Source: JACKPD01 sp034003145
GTDB taxonomy: Bacteria; Spirochaetota; Spirochaetia; CADAEX01
DNA length: 9,092 nucleotides
Reading direction: 5' to 3'
Assembly (NCBI GenBank): GCA_034003145.1
Contig: JAVEZE010000110.1
Coordinates: 1-9,092 of the forward strand
Shown here one piece after another: positions 1 to 6,343 of the stretch. The notes below the pieces were generated by a model, which was not told the DNA's origin, did no database searches, and saw only the letters and a program-made list of their open reading frames with translations. Positions within the stretch are counted from its first letter, which is position 1, and every line of letters starts with the position of its first letter. The position numbers and the translations under genes are program-made.

Positions 1-453
1 ATGGTTCTTGCTTTCTGCCTTGACCTGGCTTACGCCTATCAGGGCATCAGCATCTGGCTTATTCTGGCATTCGGGGAAGTTACAGGACTAATATTCGGAA
101 AGGTATTCTGCAGGTGGATTTGTCCTATAGGTGTAATTATGGAGCTTTTTATGGGATTCGGCGGCTCTGACGGCAAATTCAGGCAAATGTATCAGTATCA
201 TAAAATAGGATGTCCGATTGCATGGATATCAGGATCTCTTAACAAATATTCCCTGTTTAAAATTAAAACTGATGAATCTTCCTGCGTATCATGCGGACTT
301 TGCGATAAATCCTGCTATATTTCAAAAATTAAACCTGAAAAATACAGCCTGTACAAAAAAGGCAAAGAGCGCCCCGGTGACGCCTTTTCATGCTCGAGGT
401 GCCTCTCCTGCGTCGCATCATGTCCGAAGGGGAGTATTACTTATAAAGTTTAA
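1..453 (+). CDS. Membrane 4Fe-4S binding protein, NapH-like, C-terminal part (5' truncated)
   Basis: This is the C-terminal 150 residues of a polyferredoxin-like membrane protein of the NapH/NosR/CcoG type (COG0348-like), which usually passes electrons between membrane quinols and a partner redox enzyme. A hydrophobic stretch at about residues 15-33 is followed by FCRWICPIG (Cys37, Cys41), the CxxxCP motif of this family. Two 4Fe-4S motifs follow: Cys95/98/101/105 and Cys131/134/137/141, the second ending in the usual CP. The first lacks the proline after its fourth cysteine. The family normally has several N-terminal membrane helices, so the reading frame very probably continues upstream of the window and the ATG at base 1 is an internal methionine. 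The stop TAA is at 451-453. The partner enzyme cannot be told from what is visible. The family call is firm; the substrate is unknown. Confidence 0.8.
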   Translation: MVLAFCLDLAYAYQGISIWLILAFGEVTGLIFGKVFCRWICPIGVIMELFMGFGGSDGKFRQMYQYHKIGCPIAWISGSLNKYSLFKIKTDESSCVSCGLCDKSCYISKIKPEKYSLYKKGKERPGDAFSCSRCLSCVASCPKGSITYKV

Positions 454-482
454 ATATATCAGCCTCAGGACTTCAGAGATTT

Positions 483-872
483 TCAGCACCTGATAATTTC
501 CAGACCATAGGAGGTGAATATCTCATCAGATGTGCAGAATAAACATTCCTCTGTAAGTGACTGCGCAGCTAATAGTCTGTCAAAAGGGTCCCTATGGTGC
601 CAGGGAAGGCTTACAGAGGCATCCAGATGTTCTTCTTTTATATCAAGCCATGATATCCTGTTTAATGATATCTGATCACTTATAATCCTGCTCCAGTTCT
701 CAGCAAGCGATAGTTTCCCTATTGAAATTTTTATGCATATTTCCCAGTAGCTGGCTGCGCTTATATACACTGCATTATTTTTATCAGCTATTAAAGAAAG
801 TGTTTCAGATGCGAAATTTTTATCTCCGTTTAAAAACCAGATAAAAGCATGTGTATCAAAAAGTATTTTCAA
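483..872 (-). CDS. vapC: PIN-domain ribonuclease toxin, VapC family
   Basis: Toxin of a type II toxin-antitoxin system, expected to be a Mg2+-dependent endoribonuclease that is inactive while bound by its antitoxin. The protein has 129 residues, a normal PIN-domain length. Acidic residues expected at the active site are visible: Asp6 in LFDTHAF, Glu44 in SYWEICIK, Asp95 and Asp98 in HHRDPFDRLL, and Asp116 in CTSDEIF. This set matches the Phd-associated VapC subgroup. The start codon is TTG at 872-870, chosen because it gives the canonical N-terminus MKILFDTHAFIW and because it overlaps the antitoxin stop as TTGA (869-872). No strong Shine-Dalgarno sequence precedes it, so translation is probably coupled to the antitoxin. 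It converges on the iron-sulfur gene, with 29 nt between the two stops. Cellular RNA target unknown. Confidence 0.9.
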   Translation of the reverse strand: MKILFDTHAFIWFLNGDKNFASETLSLIADKNNAVYISAASYWEICIKISIGKLSLAENWSRIISDQISLNRISWLDIKEEHLDASVSLPWHHRDPFDRLLAAQSLTEECLFCTSDEIFTSYGLEIIRC

Positions 873-1099
873 GGCATATATCCGCTGAAATCATCAGGAG
901 TTTTATCAAAATCCTCAGCCATATAAACGACAAGTCCCTGCGCGCAGCCGAATTTTCTTTCTTTTATAACAGGCTCTATAAGCACAAGTCTTGCAAGCGG
1001 TTTTTTGCCTCTTGCAATAATTATTTCTTCTCCTGCTTCCACATCTCTTATAAACCTCGAAAGATGGGTTTTTGCTTCATGGATTGTAACAGTTTTCAT
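869..1099 (-). CDS. vapB: Phd/YefM-family antitoxin
   Basis: Antitoxin of 76 residues, partner of the PIN toxin that follows. The N-terminus MKTVTIHEAKTHLSRFI and the segment EEIIIARGKKPLARLVLIEP (about residues 24-43) are hallmarks of the Phd/YefM fold, whose N-terminal half dimerises and binds operator DNA. The C-terminal tail, about residues 48-76, ending in DFDKTPDDFSGYMP, is expected to wrap around the toxin. The ATG at 1099-1097 fits the family N-terminus exactly, yet no Shine-Dalgarno sequence lies before it, and the -10 box ends only 6 nt upstream, so the mRNA is probably leaderless. Family members repress their own promoter, and a palindrome over the -35 box fits that role. The symbol follows the toxin pairing; the fold is Phd-like rather than classical AbrB-type VapB. 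Confidence 0.9.
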   Translation of the reverse strand: MKTVTIHEAKTHLSRFIRDVEAGEEIIIARGKKPLARLVLIEPVIKERKFGCAQGLVVYMAEDFDKTPDDFSGYMP

Positions 1100-1105
1100 A
1101 TAATA

Positions 1106-1134
1106 ATTATAAACCCGCTGTTTTGCTTAGTCAA
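1106..1134 (-). promoter_or_regulatory. Sigma70-like promoter of the toxin-antitoxin operon
   Basis: On the minus strand, TTGACT (1134-1129) and a perfect TATAAT (1111-1106) are separated by 17 bp. The predicted transcription start falls about 6-7 nt beyond the -10 box, at the A of the antitoxin ATG (1099) or next to it. This is inferred from consensus spacing, not from transcript data. Confidence 0.8.
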
Positions 1135-1148
1135 CAAATATGACTAAG
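1126..1148. promoter_or_regulatory. Palindromic operator over the -35 box of the toxin-antitoxin promoter
   Basis: A perfect 8-bp inverted repeat, CTTAGTCA (1126-1133) and TGACTAAG (1141-1148), is separated by 7 bp of A/T-rich sequence. The left arm includes most of the -35 hexamer, so a bound protein would block RNA polymerase. Phd/YefM antitoxins bind such palindromes as dimers, alone or with the toxin, to autoregulate. That this protein binds here is inference from position and symmetry. Confidence 0.7.
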
Positions 1149-1327
1149 TATGTGTGTTGATAAACTCAATATTCTCAGTTGTTTACAGATTCAGGTAAAA
1201 ACGCTTCAAATAGTTCCGTCAATGGTGCAAGTCTCCATTAGGATTACCTTGCGGGAGGTTATGCAGACTATGACAGTTTTGTTTACAGGCTTACCATTTA
1301 ATTGATTGAATATTCATCCCCGAACAT
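1149..1327. other. Intergenic stretch with no confident gene
   Basis: Nothing recognisable was found between the toxin-antitoxin control region and the tRNA terminator. There is a small hairpin, AATGG/CCATT (1221-1225 and 1235-1239), and the 10-mer TTGTTTACAG occurs twice exactly 100 bp apart (1179-1188, 1279-1288). Short open fragments exist on both strands, for example a 19-codon plus-strand run ending in TAA at 1299-1301. They are too short and too interrupted to call; the region could hold the decayed remains of a gene. Confidence 0.35.
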
Positions 1328-1361
1328 AAAAAAACCCTGACTCATTATAAACAAGTCAGGG
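1328..1361 (-). terminator. Rho-independent terminator of tRNA-Phe
   Basis: Read on the minus strand, an 8-bp perfect stem, CCCTGACT (1361-1354) with AGTCAGGG (1342-1335), encloses an 11-nt loop and runs into seven consecutive T residues (1334-1328). It lies 10 nt beyond the tRNA 3' end, the expected place and orientation to stop tRNA transcription. It also separates the tRNA from the toxin-antitoxin operon on the same strand. Confidence 0.85.
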
Positions 1362-1371
1362 CAATTATAAG

Positions 1372-1444
<73 letters not shown>

Positions 1445-1457
1445 AATTACGAAGATA

Positions 1458-1486
1458 TATATATATCACAGGGAAAAAAAAGTCAA
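1458..1486 (-). promoter_or_regulatory. Probable promoter of tRNA-Phe
   Basis: On the minus strand, TTGACT (1486-1481) is followed after 17 bp by TATATA (1463-1458). A start near 1451 would leave a 5' leader of only about 7 nt before the tRNA. The TA-run allows other registers of the -10 box. Support is consensus match and position only. Confidence 0.6.
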
Positions 1487-1520
1487 TATTTATAAGGTTT
1501 TTTGTTGGAATAAATAACGC

Positions 1521-1529
1521 TGTGGATAA
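1521..1529 (-). promoter_or_regulatory. Perfect DnaA-box sequence
   Basis: TGTGGATAA on the plus strand is the exact reverse complement of the consensus DnaA box TTATCCACA. It lies in the divergent gap between the tRNA-Phe promoter and the ileS promoter. Only one perfect copy was noticed, with no cluster and no dnaA or dnaN gene, so this is not evidence for a replication origin. It could be a stray site or a DnaA-responsive control site. Confidence 0.35.
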
Positions 1530-1592
1530 AAGTAATCGGGTAAAACGCAAAATATAAGAATTGACAGGCAGTTCCCTTTTGTCTGATGTTAC

Positions 1593-1621
1593 TTGAAAAT
1601 ATTATTCAATAAATATATTAT
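1593..1621 (+). promoter_or_regulatory. Sigma70-like promoter upstream of ileS
   Basis: TTGAAA (1593-1598) and TATTAT (1616-1621) are separated by exactly 17 bp, each matching consensus at five of six positions. The predicted start is near 1628, leaving a leader of about 48 nt. That leader is too short for a T-box riboswitch, so ileS is probably not under T-box control here. This promoter probably drives the whole ileS-lipoprotein-hisH-hisF unit. Confidence 0.65.
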
Positions 1622-1666
1622 GATAAATCAAAAAGACACATATCAAGAACTATATAATGTTACCCT

Positions 1667-1671
1667 GGAGG
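1667..1671 (+). promoter_or_regulatory. Ribosome binding site of ileS
   Basis: A full GGAGG lies 4 nt before the ATG at 1676. The spacing is slightly short, but the site is strong and fixes the ileS start together with the family-typical N-terminus. Confidence 0.8.
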
Positions 1672-1675
1672 ATAA

Positions 1676-4600
1676 ATGTATAAACCTGTTGATTCGAAAG
1701 TGGATTTCCCTCAAATGGAAGAAAAAATACTTGAATTCTGGCACGAAAACAGGATTTTTAAAAAATCTATAGAAATAAGGGAGGAAGCAGAAGAATATGT
1801 ATTTTATGACGGCCCTCCTTTTGCCACGGGTATGCCTCATTTCGGCCACTTTGTACCCGGTACATTAAAAGATATATTTCCCCGGTATCAGACAATGAAA
1901 GGAAAAAAGGTAGACCGCCGTTTCGGCTGGGACTGCCACGGCCTTCCTGTTGAATATGAGATGGAAAAAGAACTGGGGATATCAGGTAAAAAACAGATTG
2001 AGGATTTCGGAATTGCCAAATTCAATGAATCATCCCCCTCAATAGTACAGCGATACACAAAAGAGAGGGAAACTGAAGTAACAAGAATGGGGCGGTGGGA
2101 AGATATAGAGAATGACTATAAAACCATGAATCCTGATTATATGGAATCAATCTGGTGGGTTGTAAAACAGCTCTGGGAAAAAGGGCTGATGTATGAAGGC
2201 TATTACATTTTGCCGTACTGCCCCAGATGCTCTACTGTTTTGTCTAACCATGAACTCAATCTCGGCGGATATAAGGAAGTGCAGGATCCTGCCATAACTG
2301 TTAAATTCAAGCTCAAAGAAGAGGAAAATACCTATATTCTGGCATGGACAACAACCCCATGGACCCTTCCCTCAAACCTTGCGCTTGCCATGCACAATGA
2401 TATTGACTATGTAAAGGTATCAGATAAAGGGGAAAACTATATTCTGGCAAAAGAAAGGCTTTCCGCTTACTACAAAAATGAAAGCGATTACAAAATTGAG
2501 TGGGTGAAAAAAGGAAGCGAACTTGTCGGGATGGCATACGAGCCGCTTTTCCCATATTTTTCTTCAGAGGAAGAAAACGGCGCTTTCAGGGTTTTCGCAG
2601 CTGACTATGTAACAACAGAAGACGGTACAGGAATTGTGCACACAGCTCCCGGATTCGGCGAGGATGACTACCAGACGTTAAAAGATACAAAAATAACTAC
2701 AGTATGCCCGATCGACGGTGAATGTAAATTCACTTCAGAGGTTTCAGATTATGAAGGGCGGTTTGTAAAAGAGTGCGATAAAGATATAATCGACCGGCTA
2801 AAAAAAGAGGGTAAGCTGGTATTGCGGCAGTCCTACCTTCATAATTATCCCCACTGCTGGAGATGCTCATCCCCGCTCATATACAGGGCAATATCATCCT
2901 GGTTTGTCGATATCGGCAAAATCAAGGACTCAATGTTAAAAGCAAACAGTCAGATTTACTGGATGCCATCTCATCTTAAAGAGGGAAGATTTGGAAAATG
3001 GCTTGAAAACGCACGCGACTGGGCAATATCAAGAAACCGCTACTGGGGAAATCCCATTCCGATATGGAAATGCGATACATGCAGCCAGATAGAATGCCAC
3101 GGGTCGAAAAAAGAACTTGAAAATAAAAGCGGGGTTGAGCTTGATGATCTTCACAAGCATATAATTGATGAAGTTACATACAAGTGCAGCTGCGGAAAAG
3201 GGACAATGAAAAGAATACCTGAAGTGCTTGACTGCTGGTTTGAGTCAGGCGCGATGCCATATGCTCAGGTCCATTATCCTTTTGAGAACAAGGAGCATTT
3301 TGAAAGCCATTTCCCTGCCGATTTTATATGCGAGGGGCTGGACCAGACCAGGGGATGGTTTTACACGCTGACAATTCTCGCGGCAGCCCTTTTTGACAAA
3401 CCTTCTTTCAGAAATGTTGTTGTAAACGGCCTAATTCTTGCTGAAGACGGAAAAAAGATGTCAAAATCAGCAAGAAATTACACAGACCCGGTAGAAGTAA
3501 TAAATCAGTACGGCGCTGACGCTCTTAGGTTTTTTCTTACTAACTCCGCTGTAGTAAGGGCAGAGGATTTAAGGTATTCAGATGAAAGTGTCAAGGAAGT
3601 TCTTAAAAACCTGATTATCCCTCTTTGGAACGCATACAGTTTTTTTATCACATACGCGAATATCGATAAAATAACTATCAAGGATCAGCCGGTTGATCCC
3701 GGTTCGCTTGAAAATCCTCTTGATAAATGGATTATCTCAGAGATTGAAAAACTTGTTGAAGATGTAACTACAGCTCTTGATCTTTATGATATCCAGAAAG
3801 CAAATATGCAGCTGCTCGGGTTTGTCGATATTCTAAATAACTGGTATATAAGAAGGTCACGACGGAGGTTCTGGAGGTCGGAAAATGATCTTGACAAGAA
3901 ACAGGCTTACCAGACTCTTTATACTGTTCTGATGAAGCTGATTAAAACTGCATGTCCGGTTCTTCCTTTTATAACCGAGGAAATGTATCAGAACCTTAAA
4001 GACTCATCCATGCCTGAATCGATTCACCTCTGTGATTATCCGGTTGCTGACAGAAAAAAGAGGGATGAACAGCTTGAAAAAAAGATGGAGATTACAAGAA
4101 AGGTTGTATCAATGGGAAGAGCCTTAAGAAGTACTTTTTCACTTAAAACACGGCAGCCTCTAAAATCTATCTCAATTGTTACAAGGGAGCAGAATGAAAA
4201 AAATATTCTCAAGGAAATGTCTCCCATAATTTCTGAGGAGCTCAATGTCAAGGATGTCCTTATACGTGAAAACGAGGATGAGCTTGTGGAATATCAGGCT
4301 AAAGCCAATTTCAGGACACTTGGAAAAATACTTGGGAAAAAAATGAAAGAAGGGGCTGAAAAGATAGAGTCATTTAAAAGCAACGAGATAAAATCCCTTC
4401 TTGACGGCTCAATGCTTTCAATAGAAATAGACGGAAAAAGTTTTGATATTACAAGCGACAGCGTTATTGTCCAGAGAACAGAAAAAGATGACCTTAAGGT
4501 GCTTAATGAAGGGACAATAACTATCGGCCTTGATACAAGAATAACAGAACCTCTGAAGGAAGAGGGAATAGTGCGGGATATTGTAAGGAATATCCAGAGC

Positions 4601-4807
4601 CTTCGGAAAGAGAAAGGGCTTGATGTTACAGACAGAATAAACCTCTGGCTTTCAACTGAAGATGCTGTAAAAAAAGCTGTCGGAAATTATTCAGATTATC
4701 TGATAAACGAGACACTTACCAGCCGCATTGATTTTGATAAAAAGGAAGGAGCTTCTGAATATGAATGCGGTGATTACAGGTGTTTTATCGAACTGGAAAA
4801 AGTTTGA
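1676..4807 (+). CDS. ileS: Isoleucyl-tRNA synthetase, type 2 (eukaryote-like)
   Basis: Cytoplasmic class I aminoacyl-tRNA synthetase that charges tRNA-Ile with isoleucine using ATP and edits mischarged valine. The protein has 1043 residues, the length of the long type 2 form. The HIGH-type motif is HFGH at 55-58, inside PPFATGMPHFGHFVPGTLKD, and the KMSKS motif is intact at 594-598. The CP1 editing domain shows WTTTPWTLPSN (224-234) and GTGIVHTAPGFGEDD (317-331). Metal-binding-like cysteines occur at 182/185, 394/397, 466/469 and 504/506. EVLDCWFESGAMPYAQ (516-531) and the TGMPHFGH context resemble eukaryotic and archaeal enzymes rather than the common bacterial type 1, whose motif context is usually NGxxHIGH. 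Type 2 enzymes are generally less sensitive to mupirocin, so reduced sensitivity is a reasonable inference. The stop overlaps the TTG start of the next gene (TTGA). Confidence 0.97.
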   Translation: MYKPVDSKVDFPQMEEKILEFWHENRIFKKSIEIREEAEEYVFYDGPPFATGMPHFGHFVPGTLKDIFPRYQTMKGKKVDRRFGWDCHGLPVEYEMEKELGISGKKQIEDFGIAKFNESSPSIVQRYTKERETEVTRMGRWEDIENDYKTMNPDYMESIWWVVKQLWEKGLMYEGYYILPYCPRCSTVLSNHELNLGGYKEVQDPAITVKFKLKEEENTYILAWTTTPWTLPSNLALAMHNDIDYVKVSDKGENYILAKERLSAYYKNESDYKIEWVKKGSELVGMAYEPLFPYFSSEEENGAFRVFAADYVTTEDGTGIVHTAPGFGEDDYQTLKDTKITTVCPIDGECKFTSEVSDYEGRFVKECDKDIIDRLKKEGKLVLRQSYLHNYPHCWRCSSPLIYRAISSWFVDIGKIKDSMLKANSQIYWMPSHLKEGRFGKWLENARDWAISRNRYWGNPIPIWKCDTCSQIECHGSKKELENKSGVELDDLHKHIIDEVTYKCSCGKGTMKRIPEVLDCWFESGAMPYAQVHYPFENKEHFESHFPADFICEGLDQTRGWFYTLTILAAALFDKPSFRNVVVNGLILAEDGKKMSKSARNYTDPVEVINQYGADALRFFLTNSAVVRAEDLRYSDESVKEVLKNLIIPLWNAYSFFITYANIDKITIKDQPVDPGSLENPLDKWIISEIEKLVEDVTTALDLYDIQKANMQLLGFVDILNNWYIRRSRRRFWRSENDLDKKQAYQTLYTVLMKLIKTACPVLPFITEEMYQNLKDSSMPESIHLCDYPVADRKKRDEQLEKKMEITRKVVSMGRALRSTFSLKTRQPLKSISIVTREQNEKNILKEMSPIISEELNVKDVLIRENEDELVEYQAKANFRTLGKILGKKMKEGAEKIESFKSNEIKSLLDGSMLSIEIDGKSFDITSDSVIVQRTEKDDLKVLNEGTITIGLDTRITEPLKEEGIVRDIVRNIQSLRKEKGLDVTDRINLWLSTEDAVKKAVGNYSDYLINETLTSRIDFDKKEGASEYECGDYRCFIELEKV

Positions 4808-5721
4808 GTGAAAAGCTGAAAATAAAATTTTCAACAATTTGTTTTCTTTTTGTTTTTCTGGTAGTTATTGCCGGCTGCGCAACTGGCAGCCGGACTTACA
4901 GGGAAAAAACTCTCCCCGGGAATATAATTCCAGAGGATGCTTTTCTTTATATCCGCGCTGATAAGTCATTTTTTAATAACCCATCCCTAAAGGCAGAAAC
5001 TGAAAAGATGACACAGGAATACGGAATACCTGATTTTTTCAAAGATAAAACAGAAACAATTTCTGTTGTTGCGCTAGAGGAAGGGTGGGAATATATTATT
5101 GCGGAAGGAAGCTATCCAGATTCTTTTATCAAAAGCAGACTTCAGCAAAGCAGCGGATGGAAAGGGTTTAAGTATAAAAAAGTAAAATATTTCTACGGAA
5201 ACGGGCCTGGAATAATTCTTGTTTCCTATAAAAATAATTGTTTGATAACTGCTAACTCTGATTCAAAAAATGCGGAATACCGGGCTGAAAAGATTATTGA
5301 TATTCTCAAATCAGATAGAAATGAGGTTTACATTGCGGACAGCAGTCCCGCGCTGCACATGAGCGCGAGAAAAAAGGGAAACAGCCTGGGTATTTTTTTA
5401 CCTGGCAGCTTCAGTGTTGAAAATGTTGAGCTTATGGAATTTGATCTGTTTCCTGATCCTGAAAACAGGAATAAAACTGATATAACAGGATCTGTAACCT
5501 TGGCAAATGAAAAAATGGCTGTTGTTTTTTCTTCTGTTATCAGACTTTTTCTTACAGACTACTATAGAAAAGAGGGAATTGCTGATCTAAAAACAATGCT
5601 GGAGAAAAACAGCATAACATATGAGGGACGGAAAGTTTTTATATCAATTACAGATATTCCCATGGAAAATCTAGGCACTCTTATGAAAAGCATGAGAGTG
5701 AAATCCAAACTGGAAAGGTGA
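4804..5721 (+). CDS. Predicted lipoprotein of unknown function
   Basis: From the TTG at 4804 the protein has 305 residues and begins with a textbook lipoprotein signal: a charged start (SEKLKIK), a hydrophobic core at about residues 9-23, and the lipobox VIAGC with the lipid-carrying cysteine at residue 25. It should be exported by Sec, cut by signal peptidase II and anchored in a membrane facing the periplasm. The rest is soluble, mixed alpha/beta in character, with segments such as IPEDAFLYIRADKS (42-55) and a hydrophobic run near 238-250; I recognise no enzyme motif. TTG was chosen because it forms a TTGA overlap with the ileS stop and gives a clean signal peptide. An upstream ATG at 4780 lies within ileS and would add eight residues. 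Tight coupling to ileS and hisH indicates joint expression but not a shared pathway. Confidence 0.8.
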   Translation: MSEKLKIKFSTICFLFVFLVVIAGCATGSRTYREKTLPGNIIPEDAFLYIRADKSFFNNPSLKAETEKMTQEYGIPDFFKDKTETISVVALEEGWEYIIAEGSYPDSFIKSRLQQSSGWKGFKYKKVKYFYGNGPGIILVSYKNNCLITANSDSKNAEYRAEKIIDILKSDRNEVYIADSSPALHMSARKKGNSLGIFLPGSFSVENVELMEFDLFPDPENRNKTDITGSVTLANEKMAVVFSSVIRLFLTDYYRKEGIADLKTMLEKNSITYEGRKVFISITDIPMENLGTLMKSMRVKSKLER

Positions 5722-5722
5722 T
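5717..5722 (+). promoter_or_regulatory. Ribosome binding site deciding the TTG start of hisH
   Basis: GGTGAT, complementary to the 3' end of 16S rRNA, overlaps the stop codon of the lipoprotein gene (5719-5721) and lies 5 nt before TTG at 5728. With the family-typical N-terminus MITGVVDYKAGNLKS, it supports TTG as the true start. Confidence 0.7.
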
Positions 5723-5727
5723 TAATA

Positions 5728-6339
5728 TTGATTACAGGTGTTGTTGATTATAAAGCGGGAAATCTCAAAAGCATAGAAACAGCGCTAAGGCATCTTGGAG
5801 CGGAATTCATAATCTCTGATAAACCGGAAAAGCTTCAAAATTGCGACAGGCTGATTTTTCCAGGTGTTGGAGAGGCAAGTTCTGCAATGAAGAACCTGAA
5901 GGAAAGAGGGCTTGATGATTTGATTACCGGTTTTGCCTCAAAGGGAAACCCTCTTATGGGTATATGCCTGGGATGCCAGATTATTCTTAGGTATTCTGAA
6001 GAAGGCAATACAAAGTGCCTCGGCCTTGTAGACGGAGATGTAAAGCTTTTTCAAGGACGCTGCGGGGAAGAAATTCTTAAAGTGCCGCAGATAGGCTGGA
6101 ACACCCTTAAATTCACAAAAAAGCATTATCTTTTTAAAGGGATTCCTGATAATTCATCATTTTATTTTGTTCACTCCTATTATCCTGATGTAAAAAACAA
6201 GTTCATGATTGGTGAGACAGAATACGGTATATCATTCTCATCTGCTTTATCGAGAGACAATGTCTGCGCTGTGCAGTTCCATCCTGAAAAATCAGGAAAA
6301 TACGGACTTATGATGATGAAAAATTTTTTAAAGGGGTGA
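5728..6339 (+). CDS. hisH: Imidazole glycerol phosphate synthase, glutaminase subunit
   Basis: Class I glutamine amidotransferase of 203 residues, the usual HisH length. It releases ammonia from glutamine and channels it to HisF. The nucleophile Cys80 sits in GICLGCQ, and His185 and Glu187 in AVQFHPEKSG complete the triad. The oxyanion-region motif PGVG (45-48), QIGWN (121-125) and YFVHSYY (146-152) are also typical. Position 83, often methionine in this motif, is cysteine here. The start is TTG, with a good ribosome binding site. Six nt separate it from the lipoprotein gene and 4 nt from hisF, so the two subunits are surely co-translated. In many bacteria hisH lies among other his genes; here none is visible. 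A surface-sugar paralogue such as those beside LPS clusters cannot be fully excluded, but no polysaccharide gene is present either. Confidence 0.92.
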   Translation: MITGVVDYKAGNLKSIETALRHLGAEFIISDKPEKLQNCDRLIFPGVGEASSAMKNLKERGLDDLITGFASKGNPLMGICLGCQIILRYSEEGNTKCLGLVDGDVKLFQGRCGEEILKVPQIGWNTLKFTKKHYLFKGIPDNSSFYFVHSYYPDVKNKFMIGETEYGISFSSALSRDNVCAVQFHPEKSGKYGLMMMKNFLKG

Positions 6340-6343
6340 TGCT

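Noticed and set aside
457..495. TATCAG/CTGATA inverted repeat between the iron-sulfur gene and vapC as a shared terminator
   Set aside because: The loop is 27 nt, the stem only 6 bp and there is no T tract.
851..1147. 98-codon open frame on the plus strand across the antitoxin gene
   Set aside because: It lies opposite the antitoxin and its promoter; the composition is that of a shadow frame.
1561..1566. Perfect TTGACA -35 box upstream of ileS
   Set aside because: No acceptable -10 box lies 16-18 bp downstream (the sequence there is near TGATGT); the pair at 1593-1621 is far better.
1653..1658. Perfect TATAAT just before ileS
   Set aside because: The -35 region at the right distance is A-rich with no match, and a start near 1665 would leave the ribosome site at the very 5' end.
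1622..1675. T-box riboswitch controlling ileS
   Set aside because: The leader after the predicted start is only about 48 nt and shows no T-box motif or long stem.
4780..4803. ATG at 4780 as start of the lipoprotein gene
   Set aside because: It lies within ileS coding sequence, has no ribosome site and lengthens the signal peptide; the TTG at 4804 fits better.
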